From Ceratopteris richardii (lineage: Eukaryota > Streptophyta > Polypodiopsida > Polypodiales > Pteridaceae): a stretch of 64,000 bases of DNA. Positions within the stretch are counted from its first letter, which is position 1. The number at the start of each line of letters is the position of its first letter. Under the pieces are notes generated by a model, which had not been told where the DNA came from, did not search any database, and was given only the letters and a program-made list of their open reading frames with translations. A program made the position numbers and the translations under genes. The stretch lies in the NCBI GenBank assembly GCA_020310875.1, contig CM035416.1:4040094-4104093 (forward strand), given 5' to 3'. Shown here in pieces: positions 1 to 12,938 of this stretch.

Positions 1-12
1 ATTCGGGGTAAA

Positions 13-700
13 GTGGTTAACAATTGGATCATGGATATTGCATTTTCTCTTGATTTTATATGTCTTCAAGAACTCAAAGTTGGAAACTTCAACCCTAGGT
101 CCAATTTGAATGTTCTCTCTAGCAGATATTCCTGGTATCATACTAATCGTAACAATGTGAAAGGTGGAGTTGCTATTGGTATAGCTTCTAATCTTAATCA
201 TCTTGTAGAAGAAAAAAATGGTTAGTAACATTGACCAATGGATTGCTATTAAATGCAAAGAACCTATTAATTTAACCTTGATTTGTGTTTATGCGACTAA
301 TAACTCTTTTGATAGAATCAAGTGCTAGGAAGAAATTGCTAACATCTTAGGTGACATTCTTCTTATTAGTGATTTCAACATGGTCATTAGCTATATTGAT
401 AGAATAGGAAACAAAGATAATGTCTTGCATGGTAGAGAGAAGGATGTCTAGTTTAATTTGGTTAAATCCCACAATTTGCTTGATATGTCTATCAATTCTA
501 GCCACTCTTGGAAGAATAGAAGTATTGATAAAAAGCTCTTTGCCAGATTAGATAGAATTTATATGAACATCACTAGATATCAGGAGTTGTGGCACAATAG
601 CTGTGAGCTTGACGACTCCCTTCAGCTTTCTAACCATGTCCCCCTTTTGGTTAAGATATACAAGAACAACCCTCATTATAAAGCTAGCTTGCCTCATTTA
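13..700 (+). pseudogene. LINE endonuclease domain (broken)
   Basis: The first frame reads a typical start of an exonuclease-endonuclease-phosphatase fold, with the ICLQELK segment that holds the catalytic glutamate, then GGVAIGI. A TAG stop follows near 222. In the following sequence the family landmarks SDFN (D-x-N catalytic loop), ARLDRIYMN and SNHVPLLV (usual form SDH) can be read across further stops at about 327 and 450. In the family this domain nicks target DNA for target-primed reverse transcription. The D/N and H residues are partly kept, but the stops make it non-functional. Confidence 0.8.
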
Positions 701-1329
701 GATGCTTCTTTACTCAGGATCCCTTATGTTAAAAGCCAAATTGAAGCCATCTTCAATAAGCATTTTTGCTCTAATATTCCCCCTTTTTGGTGTGGGAACT
801 TGCTATCAAAGACATTCAAAAGTTGTTCACCAAGTTCAAGAACAAGGCCAAGTCTATAAGAAACAAGAAAAGGATGACGATATTAAAAGAGATTGAGAAT
901 GTTAAGAGTTCTAACCTTAGCATCACTTCTATCAATCAGAAGGTCCTGGATCTTCATGATAGACTAAGATATGAAGATTATCTCTTAGCTAGTAGCACCC
1001 TTGTCACATCAAGGAAGTTATGGGTTGGGAAAGTGGATAAACCCAATGAACATATGTTTGATCTCATGAGGAAAAAGAAATCTAGAGACTTTATACATAT
1101 GCTTAAGAAAAATTCTGATGTTCATGCTTCTTGTATCAAGGAGAACTTGTAGGAGGCTATAATCTTCTTTACAAATGTTTTCTTTGCGCCTCCCAAGAGA
1201 GGGAGCATATCCAGAGGGCCAAAGCTACTATTGCTGTTAAAATGAAGAAAATGATTCCTCACAGCTTGGCCTTCTTTTGGATCTCCCCCTCTTTGCCGGT
1301 GAGGTTAAAGAACCATTTGTAAATTGAAA

Positions 1330-2450
1330 CCGTGTAAGTCTCCTGGGTATGATAGTATTCCCAATGAATTCTTTCAAGAGCTTAAGGAAATTTTGGTGCC
1401 CATAATTCTCTTGATCTAGCAAGAGGCCATTAGAAGAGGTACTCTTTCTACCTATATCAATACTGGAGTTATTAGGCTTGTTCACAAAAAAGGACCTAAG
1501 GATGACCTAAACAATAGGAGACCAATCTCTTGTCTGACTTCTTTGTACAAAATCTATGCTGCCTCTCTTGCTAGAAGATTGAGCCCCTTAAGGGATAATG
1601 TCATTCTTCCTGAGCAAAAAGGTCTTATTAAAAGGAGGTTTATTATTGATGCTATTATTTCCATATGGGAAGTTCTTGAATATGCTAAAGAGTTGAATAT
1701 GGTTACCTACTTCTTCAAAGTTGATCTTGATAAAGCTTATGATAGAATGGATTGGGAGTTGATCCTCCAGTCTCTTCATGATATAGGAGTTGGAAAAAGA
1801 TTTAAGTCTACTAGTGTCTTGTTTGGTAATGCTCACTCTAGGATTTTTATGAATGGTCAGATCTCTACTCCTTTTAAATTATTTAGATCTATAAGACAAG
1901 GTTGTCCCCATGCCCCACTCCTTTTTGCCATCACTATTGATGCCCTTGGTTGGTTAGCTAAGGATTTTATTGAACATGGTACTATCAAAGGTATTGAGAT
2001 CCCTAATGCCCTTTCCAAAATCTACCTTCAAATGTTTCATGATGATACTAACATGACTGTTAGGGCTGATAATTTCTTTACTGAAAACTTTTTGAAATGT
2101 TTAAACCTATTTTGCATTGCTAGTGGCTCTATTGTCAATCACAAAATTTTATCCTTCTACTAAAATCATTCTTGACTGTGTTAAACTAGCATGTTGTGAT
2201 ATCATCAAGGAAGGTACAATTTTTAGACTTTTGGGTATTCCTATGGGTTTTGGTATTTCTAATGAACAAAGGTGGAATTGGGTGTTGGAAAAAATTTGTA
2301 GAAAAAAATTTAAGTGGATTGATCTTCAACAAAATCTATCACAAAGAGTTTTTGTTCTGAAGCACTATATTTTGCCTACTCTCACTTATTTTTTGGCTTG
2401 TTGGCAGATTAATAAAAAAACAAGTCTCTCAAGCCATCTCTCTTGCTAGG
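1330..2450 (+). pseudogene. LINE reverse transcriptase domain (broken)
   Basis: Non-LTR reverse transcriptase motifs appear in order: KSPGYD...PNEFF at about 1335, a TAG stop near 1418, NNRRPISCL near 1510, KVDLDKAYDRMDW (motif A) near 1720, IRQGCPHAPLLF (motif B) near 1890, and FHDD at 2036-2047 in place of the usual FADD catalytic box (motif C). The main open stretch is 1543-2163. The frame then shifts and continues to about 2449. The A to H change next to the catalytic aspartates plus the frameshift indicate an inactive copy. Confidence 0.88.
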
Positions 2451-2647
2451 AGGTTTCTTTGGGGTGGTTCCTAGATACCTAAAGTCTCTTGGAATATTTG
2501 TTGTATGAAAAATTATGAGGGTGGTCTGGTCCAAATATGTCCTTCTAGGATGGCCACATAGATGGCTCCTAAATGGATTCTAAGAGCCTCATTTTCTGAA
2601 GACTATTGGGCTTGTCTCATAAGGAGAGATGTTGAAAAGTTTATATA

Positions 2648-3728
2648 ATGAACAATAAAAATTGGTCCCATTTTCAGTTGTGGGATATAATGACCTCTCC
2701 TATTGTTTTTATTCCCAGACGCAGCAAAATTGTTTGCAACTTCTGGAATGCTTGGATGAAAGTCAAAGAATACTACACCTTGCCTAATGGTTTTGCTAAT
2801 AATCTCTCCTTCTTGATGCAGGATTCAATGTGGATTGGTTGGATGGTGCATAATAAATATGATTCCTTATCCATAAGAATGAACAAATGCAAGAAATATG
2901 GTTTTACTAATTGGTTGAGCCTTTTTAGGAATGAATCCTTGATAGATGATAGGTGTATTATGGAGATTGAAAACTCATCTAATTCTTGCAAACAAATGAT
3001 TAAAGAGGATATGCTGATTGGCAACCTTAAAGAAAAGAAAATATATGTGGGAGATGTGGCTGAGGATATGTACCTCAACTTCAAAAAAACTCATACAAGC
3101 CTCCTCAAAGACTAAATAGAAAGTGCAAAATGCTTTAGAACCCTCACCAGTGGAAGTACATGTTTAAATGCATGTGAGCCTTTCCCCTCTCCAACAAGCA
3201 TTCTTGCTTGTTGTGGATGATATTACACAGAGGCATATGGACCGGTAACAGAGAAAAAAACTATAAAATTTATCCAAGAAACTATTGTTTTTGTGACCAA
3301 GTTGAAGATCTCGCTCATTTATTCTACAACTGTAGGAAGGCTCAAAGTTTTTGGAAAGGAATAAGGCTTTATTGTTTAAACTCGGGTCTGAATGTTCTAG
3401 GATATAGAGAAATCCTTCTTGGAGAATCTAATAACATGGATATAGTCTCATGGAAACTGTTGAGAGCCCACATCCTCTGGTTTATCTAGAAAAATAGGAT
3501 TATCAAGATTTTCTCCACCAACAACAAAGATTTTTTGTTTTCTTGTATGGTGGAATGAAGAGAATTCTCAATTTTTGTAAAACCTTCACCAAGGGAGTCC
3601 TCCCAGAGATCAATAATCCCATCTTTGTAATAAAGAATATCCCCAGTAGTACCTGGAGGGAGAAACTATTGAATCTCTATTCAAAATCTAGGATGTATGA
3701 TTCACTTCCTCGACATGTATATCTGTAG
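2648..3728 (+). pseudogene. LINE C-terminal region with RVT zinc-binding domain (broken)
   Basis: 2648-3115 reads a hydrophobic and aromatic connector typical of the region downstream of LINE reverse transcriptase (WNAWMKVK, DSMWIGWMV). 3208-3489 carries the zinc-binding core CFCDQVEDLAHLFYNC, a C-x-C-x8-H-x4-C arrangement found at the C terminus of plant LINE ORF2 proteins. 3543-3728 is a short open tail ending in TAG. Each piece lies in a different frame. Confidence 0.78.
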
Positions 3729-3994
3729 CCAGATTTTGTAATGTTCACCCTTTTGAGGGTTAGGGGCTCCCCTTTAGTTCTTTTTGTTGAGGATGGTCAT
3801 CCTAAGTTTAGGATGTACCCCTGAGTTGTAATCTCGTTATTCCTGCATCAATTTATACTTTTCTATTCTTGCTCAAAAGAAAAGTGGCACAAGTATCTGC
3901 ATGAGGTGGTGAAGAAAAAAAACAAGATTGGATCAGGTCATCAATGATACACCACGATCCACATATTTGTGCTCGACCACATAGTTTGGGGGTA

Positions 3995-5362
3995 TGTATT
4001 GACATCATGGGAGCAGCCAATGTTCAAGATTTCCATAGGTGAGTACAATTCCTCTTTTGTAGGTGAAGCATGTTTCTAGCAAGGCACTAAAGGTGATAGT
4101 CAATTTCCTTCTCCATTACTCTCTTCAGCTACACTCCTAGTTGGAGCTAAATCTTTGAGCCTAGACTTTGGGCAGATCAATCCAACACTTTGAGGCTTGA
4201 CTTTGGGTAGACCGATCGGAGACTTTGGGTAGACCAATTAGGCAGTGTGTGAGATCTAATACTCATCTACAGCTTCTCTATTGTTTGACAAAGCCATCAC
4301 TTACATCTCCTATGTTCACTTGATGAGCACAGCGAGTCATTGATTAATCCATCAGCAATTGTGCATGTTGAAATTTCTCAAACATTTTCTCTTGTTGAAC
4401 TTATATTCATTCTCTGTCCCTTTCTAAGAGGTACAGAATACTAGCAGGGATTCACATGTGCGAGTTTTTTATGCATCTCTACCTTAGATATTAGCTACAA
4501 ATTTTTATCTTAAGCATACCTACATTAGGGAGGAGAGGTTCTGCTACTTTTCTTTGTCTTTGATAGATAATGGTCACACAATCCAAGTGTACTACTCTCT
4601 AAAGATATGGAGTCAAGCCTTCATCCATTCTTCAGCACTAGTGCAGCTCAGCTTTGTTATTCTTGAGACAGATAGGGCTATAATTGTTGTCTTGCTTTCT
4701 CTCATAAATATCATACAAAGAGCACCTCATCTATTTCCTCTTTCGCAACCTCCTTCTTGATTCTCTCGACTATCTTGAACAAAATGGACCGATGTCTTGT
4801 TCTCCTTTGTGTCTAAATCATGTACAATCTTCTCTGTACATCATCTTATCTCTACTACCAGCACATTCTTTCCCCCTTTATTGATTTCCTCTTTTGCAAC
4901 CTCCTTCTTGATTCTCTTGACTATCTTGAACAAAATGGACCTATGTCTTGTTCTCCTCTGTGTCTAAATCATGTACAAACTTCTTTGTACATCATCTTGT
5001 CTTTGCTACCAGCATATTCTTTCTCCTTTCTATATGCCCATCTATTGCTTACTTTGTCTACTTAGAAGTGTTCAGTTTGGGTACTTTGGCAGACACATTG
5101 GTTGTTGAAGGCTACTCTTGCATTACTGCATGCTTTATTGACATAATCCTTGTACTTGTTCTATGAGTTGAGAGATGCTGGGGAAAAGATCATGTGGAGG
5201 CTCTCAATGTGAGTGCATCTACCTCCATTACATTGCACATGCACTTGTGGAATCTAGTTACATTTGTGGTCCTCATTGATTTGAGCAGTTATATATACAA
5301 GCATAAGGTTGGGAGGAGAGTCATCTCTCTAGCATGTGGTGGTTGTAATTCTTAGTTTTTTG
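3995..5362 (+). repeat. Copia-type LTR (1.37 kb), flanked by PPT-like and PBS-like sites
   Basis: A purine tract TTTGGGGGTA (3985-3994) sits just before TGTATTGACATC, the expected PPT/LTR junction. Just past 5362 is TGGTATCAGAGTT, matching a tRNA-Met primer site. Having both would fit an LTR shared by two tandem elements or a recombined element. A segment at about 5267-5345 (GCATAAGGTTGG-AGGAGAG-CATCTCTCTAG) recurs inside the CACTA element near 47,950-48,020, so the family is multicopy. No second full copy is in the window, so the left boundary is inferred. Confidence 0.5.
4733..5034 (+). repeat. Tandem duplication, 151-bp unit, two copies
   Basis: The block beginning ATTTCCTC at 4733 is repeated at 4884 with scattered substitutions (CTTGATTCTC, ACTATCTTGAACAAAATGGACC, TCTTGTTCTCCT, CATGTACAA and others), an offset of 151 bp. 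It lies inside the inferred LTR 3995-5362. The short ORFs in it are low-complexity and unrecognised. Confidence 0.85.
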
Positions 5363-5364
5363 CA

Positions 5365-5377
5365 TTGGTATCAGAGT
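5365..5377 (+). promoter_or_regulatory. tRNA-Met-type primer-binding site
   Basis: TGGTATCAGAGTT matches the Ty1/copia primer site TGGTATCAGAGC complementary to initiator tRNA-Met, with one change near its end. It marks the LTR/internal junction of a retroelement whose coding region is not recognisable downstream. Confidence 0.6.
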
Positions 5378-5379
5378 TA

Positions 5380-8300
5380 GGCAAGCTTTCATGGAAACCT
5401 TGCATCTTGTATCATCTTCATCATTATACTCTTCTTGGAGTTATCTTTTGAGAAGTTATGGTGTATGATATTCTTACAGAACTCCTATCTCCGTTTTTTG
5501 AATATCTATGCACATATCTTTATCACATGAAAAAGCTATGCCATCCGAATTTATTTATGTTGCAAAAGGTGCATGTAGTCTTGATTGTGGAGCACATAAG
5601 CACCAGCGGGAGTTGAACCATGGTCCTTGACTATGAGAGATGGTTGAGCTAGCCATGCCTACTATGTTGCACTAGCTCACTATGAATTGTGCTCAATGCA
5701 TTATATCTGTTATCTATTTTCTCTTGAGTGCAGCCAACATGCTTGCAAACGTGCTACTTCAACCAAGAATCTCGTTGTGTTGTTCTATCAAGAGAGATGT
5801 TGAATATAGCAGTTGCATTCATCCTCACTTTGACGCAGCAACAAAAATGGAGTACTCCATGGTTAATGTGCAATTTGGGATCAAATCCGACACTTGCTAG
5901 CAACATTTGGCTATTCTAACCAAGCGGGAGAACAATGGCCGAGTCCAACCTTTTCTCAATATTTGTGATCTCTATGTATTATAGAGATTGTGCAACCTGT
6001 CACTCTATATGGGCGGCTAGAATTGAACCTAGAACCTGCATAAGGGAAAGATCTGATATATCCATGACTGAGTCCTCCTTGATTTAGCCATTAATTCGAT
6101 GATGCTATTCACATCAAATTATTCTATATATGTTTGCAGCTCCAAAAAATGATAAAATAGAACTCATCGACTTTTGTGAGACTCGATCCTGTGATGTGGA
6201 ATGATATTAGAGCACAATCTATCCATCTTTCTGTCTAGTGATGTCTACCTTTGAATCTATTTTGAAAATACATAGGCCTCAATTGTAGCAAACAAGGCCT
6301 GATCCTATGACCTACAGGAGATCAATATGCATCCTAATCACTACACATGCAAAGATAATTCATAGCTTTTTCTAGCTAAACTACAAGTTATTTGATTGAA
6401 TCCATTGTGTATCTAAAGTACAGCCACATGTTTCAAACCTCTCAGCCCATGGGACACACCTTTCTAAGCTGAATTTTTGAATCTGAGACCTCACGGATTC
6501 ATGCTCTTTGAGCTATCCAAGGATATGGATATTTCCAATCTCTTATAAGAATGTTGAAGATGTAGTTATGGAAAGGAACAACCATTAAAGAAGAGCATGA
6601 CAAACGGGATGACAACAGGAGAGAGATCAAAAGGAAGGATGCATCTTCTTTTGGAAAATGGAAGGATGTAGCTAATTGGGAGATAAGTATTTTCCAAGTT
6701 AATGATTGGTTTCAATATTTATTTTTGCTCTATCCTTTCATGTAGGATGCATTTTATTATCATTGAAGTATGGTAGAAAACTTCATTTTTTATAATATTG
6801 ATACAAATTAATGAAAGCTAAATGAAAGAGCAGAAGCGTATTGAAACACTTATTAAGCACAAGCATGCATCTATATATCACCGCATGGGAACGAAAGAAT
6901 GTTGTTGCATTTATCCTTTTAAAAGAATGCTTTATGCATGTAAACTTCCTTCTTGCTTGAAAAAGGTATAAAATGCACTAAAGTTTGTGCACATGTATGT
7001 TTATATCTTTTTGAAATGTAGCAAGTAGACTGTTTGTGCATGGATGCTTGGATGCATGCATTGCAAGATCAAGAACTTCTTGATTTAAGTTTGGTTCAGG
7101 AAAAGGAAAAAACATGCAAACACATGAATGTGTTCACATGCATTTGCATGCAAGAACATGCATTGGCATATGATGAAGCATGATTTTTTGCTCATTTTTT
7201 GCTAAGTAATTCAGGAAATGTACTTTCCTAATCATTACCTACTTTTTCTAACTCGAGTTAGAAAGGTAGGGAAAATGCCAAACTAGTTAGTTGCAAATCT
7301 CTTAGCTGCACATATTAGGGGTCTTGCTTAGGAAAAATAGGCTCGCTAAAAGTCAAGCATTCAAATTTCTTGCTCATCTGAATGGCAAGAAAATAGGGCT
7401 ACTTGCGAATTTCCTTCATGAATCTAAGTCTAGGAAAATTTTAGAGAATCCTAATGACAAGCTTGGATGTGAAAATTCATGCATCCAAGTAGGATGATTT
7501 GGAATGCTTTTTATTTTATTCTATCTCAAGATGTGATAGCAATCAATTAAAATCAAATGGAACTTAAATCAATTGAACTTTTAAAGCTCAAAAGATAGTT
7601 GGAAGTTTTTTAAGCTTTTTAAGTTTTTGAACTTTTTGAATTTTTCACTTTGATTTCATCCCAAGGAGTGATGAAAATTAGAGAAGTGATTAAACCTTAG
7701 CATCAATTGAACTTAAACGTTCAATAGATGGATGCTAGCTTCCATGATTGCATCTCTAGTACGGATGCAAAGTCTTAAAAAAATGGGAAAACTTAAAAAC
7801 TAACTCTTCCTTTTAGAAAATTAGAGATATTATTGGTTTTGTTTAAGCTAATTGTAGCTTAATAAGAACCCTATTCAAAGTGATCTTTAAGAATTGGGAT
7901 ACTTCCTAAAGATAAGCCAATAAACAAAATAATCCGGTTAACTATTTCATTGGTTAAAAAGAAATATATTTTGGACAAGCTATTTGTAAGGCTTTGAGTC
8001 CTATCCAAAAGTCAGGATTTTCTTTTAAAGATCATTCTAGTAAATCAAAAGATTCCAAGATGAATCATTTTCTTAGTATTACTTGATTCCTTGGAATTAA
8101 AGTTCTTGAAAGAAAAAATTCTCCCTAGATGTCAGAATGGAATCTTTCAAGTAAGTTTAATAGCAAGTAGTTCCCAAATACTCCCAAACCACCAAAAGTG
8201 GTACTTAAAGTCCAATGGTTGATATCAACTGGAGGTGTATCAATCTTGATGACATTCTGAGTTTTAGAATCAGAAAAGCATTTCAATATGCTTGGAGTTG

Positions 8301-10552
8301 AGTTAAGGGAAAGATCTCTAAAAATCCCATGGGTAAGCAAAGATGCTTTACATAGTACTAGAGATCTTAATGATAAAGGCTAATGTCTTTATTATTATTG
8401 CAAGGTCAACCAAACTTGATCCAGCTTGGTAATGTTTGTCCAAGAACTTGCCATTGGAACTACTTTGATGTTTGCCCAAGTATTGGCAATCAAATTTCTT
8501 TTATGAATTCCTCACTCAAGTTCCATTTATCCAATGGAAAGTGTGAAACGAGTAAGTTGTTCCAAGTTTGAATAGAGTAAATATTCCAAGTATGTAGTCT
8601 GCAACCGTATCAATGGTAATTAAGTCTATGGAAGGTATAACATAGAAGTTTACCTATCCGTAAAAGGAGTTTAGTGAAATCCAAAAGTATTAGCAGATGC
8701 TTAGACTTAAGCAATAGAGAGATTCCTAAAAATCCTTGATGTAGCTACTTGAAGCTTTAGAAAGAGAGGAATCTAAGGACAAGAAGTAAACAACTCTTGT
8801 CACTACAAAATTGGTCAAGTATAACCAATCGGAATTGAATTGGAAAAAATTCAAGAACTTGGAATGATAATTGGTTTTTCTTTTGAAAACCCTAGCAAAG
8901 AAGAGTGGATATTCTATCAAAGGTTTTCAAGTTTCCAAGTGAAACCATGATGAAAGGATCATGTGAAGGAATCCAAACCTAGAATATCAAGTTAGCAATA
9001 ATACCTGAAACTTCAAAAATTCTTTTAAAGAAATGAAGTGAAAAGGTACTCTATCAAGATATGTTTATACTTCAGGATAAATATCACTCACACGTCAATG
9101 TGAATATAAAATAGGGTGATATGGGACACCACATTTTATACTGAAATTGATGTAGGAAAGATGGTATGGGACATCGGACCATGGGATGATAATTATCTTT
9201 TAGTCATAAAATGAATCTTGAATTTAGATTTGATCCTCAAGGAATTAGAACTCAAAGGAAAAGTTTAAATTCAAGGAGGATAATATAATGATCTCAAGAT
9301 ACTTCAAGATCAAGTATGTATGAAGATACAAAGTAAAAATAACTTCCAAGATCTTGTTTTTCAAATAAGGAAAATACTTGCTCTTATTTGAATGATGAAA
9401 CACTTCAAGATAAAGTGTTTTTTATTCAAAAATATTTCATAAATTTTTGAAGAAGTAGGAATTTGACATTGAAAAGATCCTTTCAACTAAGAGTTAGATT
9501 GACTAATTCAAGCACCAAGTTCCTAGTGTAACTCAGTAAATTCAATCCTTTGACTCAAAGCAATACTCAAGAATTGCATTCCTAGTAAGAAATCATAAAG
9601 ATTGAATGTAGGCATGAACTTAGTCTCAAGTGAAGTATTATTTGAGTAAAAATGCATCAATAGAACCTCAATGGGTTGACACACTAATGTTGGATACCAC
9701 ACTAGTATCTTATGGTTGGATGATGTCTAGATTTACTCGATGAATCGTTTTGAGAATCGAGTTCCATTCTCTCAAAGATAGAAAACATCATGCTTCAATA
9801 CTTTGTTGAAATAGATCGTTAAGAAGTTAAAGTCTTGAGTTAAAGTCTTGAGTTAAAGTCTTTGCTCATCAAGTATTTGGCTCATTTTATATCTTAGAAG
9901 TTTGAGTTAGTTATACATAGTCTTAGTTATTTCCTTTCCCTTTCCAAATCTTTTGGAATCGACTAAGATATGGTATCTGATTCCTTTTGCAAAAGTCCAA
10001 GGTTAGCCGATTGGAACTAGATAACGAAATTAAACATCCTAGATAGATGTTTTGTATAAGAACTTATTCAATCTTCAAAAGATGGCAAGTCCAAGATTGA
10101 ATTATTCATTTGGATTTGCTTCTAGTTACTAGCATAACTCTCATGACTTTCCAGATTTCAGTACATTCTAGAACAGTGAAGTTAAGTATTGCTCATAAGA
10201 TTGACAATTCCGTAAACTTTTAGCAATGTCTCTCAGAAAAGTGTTCAAAAGGACGATTTTCATTTTTAATTTGAATTGGTCAAGATATAGTAAGGTTTAC
10301 AGTTTTCATAGGATTTTCAATCTCATTAGGACAAAGTGGTCCTCATCCAAGTGAAAAAAGCAAGTAAATGTTGGATGGGAGCAAACCATTTTACAAACAT
10401 CCAAGTTAGATGTCTGGATCAATCAAACTTCAAGTTTTCCAAATCAAATTTAAGTGAATCAAGAGTTCTCAAACTCTTGTGTGGGATAAGAATCTCAATT
10501 AGGTACTATGTTCATGCACCATGATGCCCATAAATGAACTAGTACTTGGAAT
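5380..10552. other. Intergenic AT-rich stretch with no recognisable gene
   Basis: About 5.2 kb without an ORF of recognisable family on either strand; the longest are about 60-72 codons. It has many short A-rich and T-rich tracts and local echoes, such as GTTAAAGTCTTGA repeated near 9828-9865 and two GGGACA(C/T)C segments near 9125 and 9170. It may be the decayed non-coding interior of the element whose PBS is at 5365, but nothing in the sequence proves it. Confidence 0.6.
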
Positions 10553-11802
10553 TGTTGGAACAAATCCATTACAAGCCTAAGTATTGGCTTGAGTTCTAGG
10601 AAAAGTAGTAAGAGTTCACTTGTGAACTCACCCTTGTAATTGTTTGATCATTTACTTGATGTAAAAAGTTAAAGGAATCAAAAGTGGTTGAGTCCACTTG
10701 ATAAAAATAGAGAGAGAAGCCACGAATTCTTGATTTTGAGGTTGGAGAATCAATCAATCTCTAAAAATTAGGAAACTACTTTTAGGTGAGCAAGATTCAA
10801 ATTCAAATCTTGGCTCCAAATCTCTCTATATATACATGGCAATTTAGTCACATTTTGAGAGGCGTCCATAAGCTGAGCTATATGCTATATCAAGTGTGGA
10901 TACAAGGCACACACATGTATCTCTAAGTTCATTGTATTCTACAATCAATAGACATTCATATTTATGATCATACAAGTTCATATCTTCATGGTTCTGTGAG
11001 TCTAATGTTCACTATTATGCTTCTCATATTTTTTTAGTTAGATTGCAGAGATCATTTCTCTCCATGTGGTGCATCATTTTCAATGTTTTGACTTGCTAAA
11101 GTTTTCTTTTAGATTCTACTATATTCTCAGAAAGTTTCATTGCTATTAGAGTTCTCAATCTTGAGTTATATTTAGTTGAAGTCAACCCTGTCTGTCCATA
11201 TTCACTTCTTGTAGATTTTCGATTTTTTTTAGTCAACTTGTCAGAGCTGTTTCTCCGGGTGTACTTGCTGAAATTGCATGATTCAAAGCTTGTTGGATTC
11301 AACATACTGTCTATTATCACCATAAAAAACTTCATAATCATTGAATATTGGAATCTTGAGTTATAATCTTGTTTCTGCTCAGTGGTCTAAGTAATGTTGC
11401 AGCCCGTGAAAATCGGGATGATGTCATAACTTGTTAAACTTCATTCTCGTTGTGTGATTCACCATTTTTTATAAGATTACTCTTGAAAGTGAGCTCTCTG
11501 AGTCAATTAGATTTTCCTGAAAGGAATTAATCTAATTGCTGCTATGCTCAGAGAATTATTCAAAACACTTGACAGGTGTATGAATCAAAATAGCAAGTTT
11601 TTAACCTCTGAATTAATTCTAGCTCATCTGTTTTGATCTATCTTTTTGAGATTGATCTTCCAAGGTACATAGGGTGTCTAACACATCCATTGGAAAGCTA
11701 AAAGGGCCCACCACATACTCTTGGAGTTCATTTGGCTGGTGTAGATCAAGGATTTTGCAGCATCACTTCATCTTCAAACACATATCTATCCATCTCTTCA
11801 CA
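10553..11802 (+). repeat. 5' LTR of the copia element
   Basis: Starts TGTTGGAACAAATCC and ends just before the PBS. It aligns to 16018-17250 over most of its length, with scattered substitutions. Relative to the 3' LTR it lacks about 25 bp after AGTAAGAG (near 10612), with the pentamer AAGAG at both ends of the missing block, so it looks like a deletion between short direct repeats. A TCTCTATATATACATGG stretch near 10820 is a plausible TATA region. Confidence 0.93.
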
Positions 11803-11803
11803 A

Positions 11804-11815
11804 TGGTATCAGAGC
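11804..11815 (+). promoter_or_regulatory. Primer-binding site (tRNA-Met)
   Basis: TGGTATCAGAGC, the standard copia primer site, lies one or two bases after the LTR end and just before the gag ATG at 11820. Confidence 0.92.
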
Positions 11816-11819
11816 AAAG

Positions 11820-12938
11820 ATGGCAGATGGATTTCCTTCATGAATTGAAAAATTGGATAGAGGTAATTACTCAGCTTGGTCATTAAGGATGGAAGCTTAT
11901 CTCCAAGGTAGAAGTTTATATGGTTATGTGGCTAGAGATGAAGTTATGCCAAGTTTCAGGAACAAAACTCAACCAACACAAGAAGAGCAAGAAAGATTGA
12001 GCACATGGTGCTCCAAGGATGCACTTGCAAGGTCTTACCTCCTTAACTCTATCTCAAATTTTTTGTTGCCTCACATTAGAAGTTCTAAGAAATCTCAAGA
12101 AGTTTGGGATGCACTTGAAGCCTTCTTCTCTTCAAGTACCAAAGCTAGGAAGCATCAACTATAATTGGATTTCACAACTCTCAAGAAAGCTCCCAAACAA
12201 AATGTGACTGATTTTGTCACAAAGGTCAAGGACATAGCTGATCAGTTGGGAAGCATTGGAGAGGTAATAGATGAAGAGCAAATTGTAAGGGAAGTCATCA
12301 ATGGCTTGAAGGCAGATGACAAGTGGGAAGCATTCACCACAATTATGGATCTATACATGGCCATGCATGTACCTAATTTCAATACACTCATTGGACAATT
12401 ACTCACTCAAGAAGCAAAACTTATCAAGAATGGAGAAAGCTCTAAAGATAATCAATCTTCAGCCTTATATATTGATAAAAGAAAGTCCAAAGAAAACAAA
12501 GGAAAGTCAAAGAAAGTGGATGATGAAGCAAGAACATATCAAGCAGGAAGACATGGCAGAGGTAGAGGAAGAGGAGGTAGACAAGGCAGGGGGAGATTCC
12601 AAGACTCCAACTCATGTTCTATTTGTGGATTAACTAATCATACAACTGAAAATTGTTTTATGAATTCCAGGAATCAAAGAGGCAGAGGATACAATAGAGG
12701 AAGTTATGGCTACTCAAGAGGAAGGTTCAACAATTATCATGGCAACTACAATAACTACAATCATTCAAACTATCAAGGAGGCTACAAAGGAAGGAGAGAC
12801 TTCAATAACTACACAAAATACTCAAACAAAGAGGATTCACTATTAATCATCAACATTGCCATGCCACAAGGTAAATTTGATGAGCATGTTTTTCAGGTTG
12901 TTCAAATCATGTGGCAGAAAATGTGGCCCTCCTATTAG
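11820..12938 (+). pseudogene. gag: Copia gag (capsid-nucleocapsid), broken
   Basis: An ATG at 11820 follows the PBS by five bases and reads MADGFPS before a TGA. The same frame then continues LDRGNYSAW...MEAYL, the common N-terminal motif of plant copia gag. A TAA at 12162-12164 interrupts between RKHQL and LDFTTLKK. The rest (12165-12938) runs through a UBN2-like gag region, an Arg/Gly-rich stretch (GRGRGRGG) and a CCHC zinc knuckle CSICGLTNHTTENC near 12615-12657, then a Gly/Asn/Tyr-rich tail. In the family it packages the element RNA. Confidence 0.92.

Larger units (their letters stand above)
1..3890 (+). mobile_element. L1-type LINE (non-LTR retrotransposon), 5'-truncated by window edge, decayed
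   Basis: Plus-strand remnants appear in the order expected for a plant L1-clade LINE ORF2: AP-like endonuclease (about 1-700), reverse transcriptase (about 1330-2450), connecting region (2648-3115) and a C-terminal RVT zinc-binding region (3208-3489). The frame changes several times and in-frame stops are frequent, so this copy cannot encode a working protein. After the last coding trace (stop near 3728) there is a T-rich, non-coding 3' tail. The 3' boundary near 3890 is estimated, because no clean poly-A tract or target-site duplication is visible. ORF1 and the 5' UTR would lie left of the window. Confidence 0.88.

Noticed and set aside
5365..5377. tRNA-Met gene
   Set aside because: Only the 12-13 nt complementary to the tRNA 3' end is present; it is a primer-binding site. 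No tRNA cloverleaf was found anywhere in the window.
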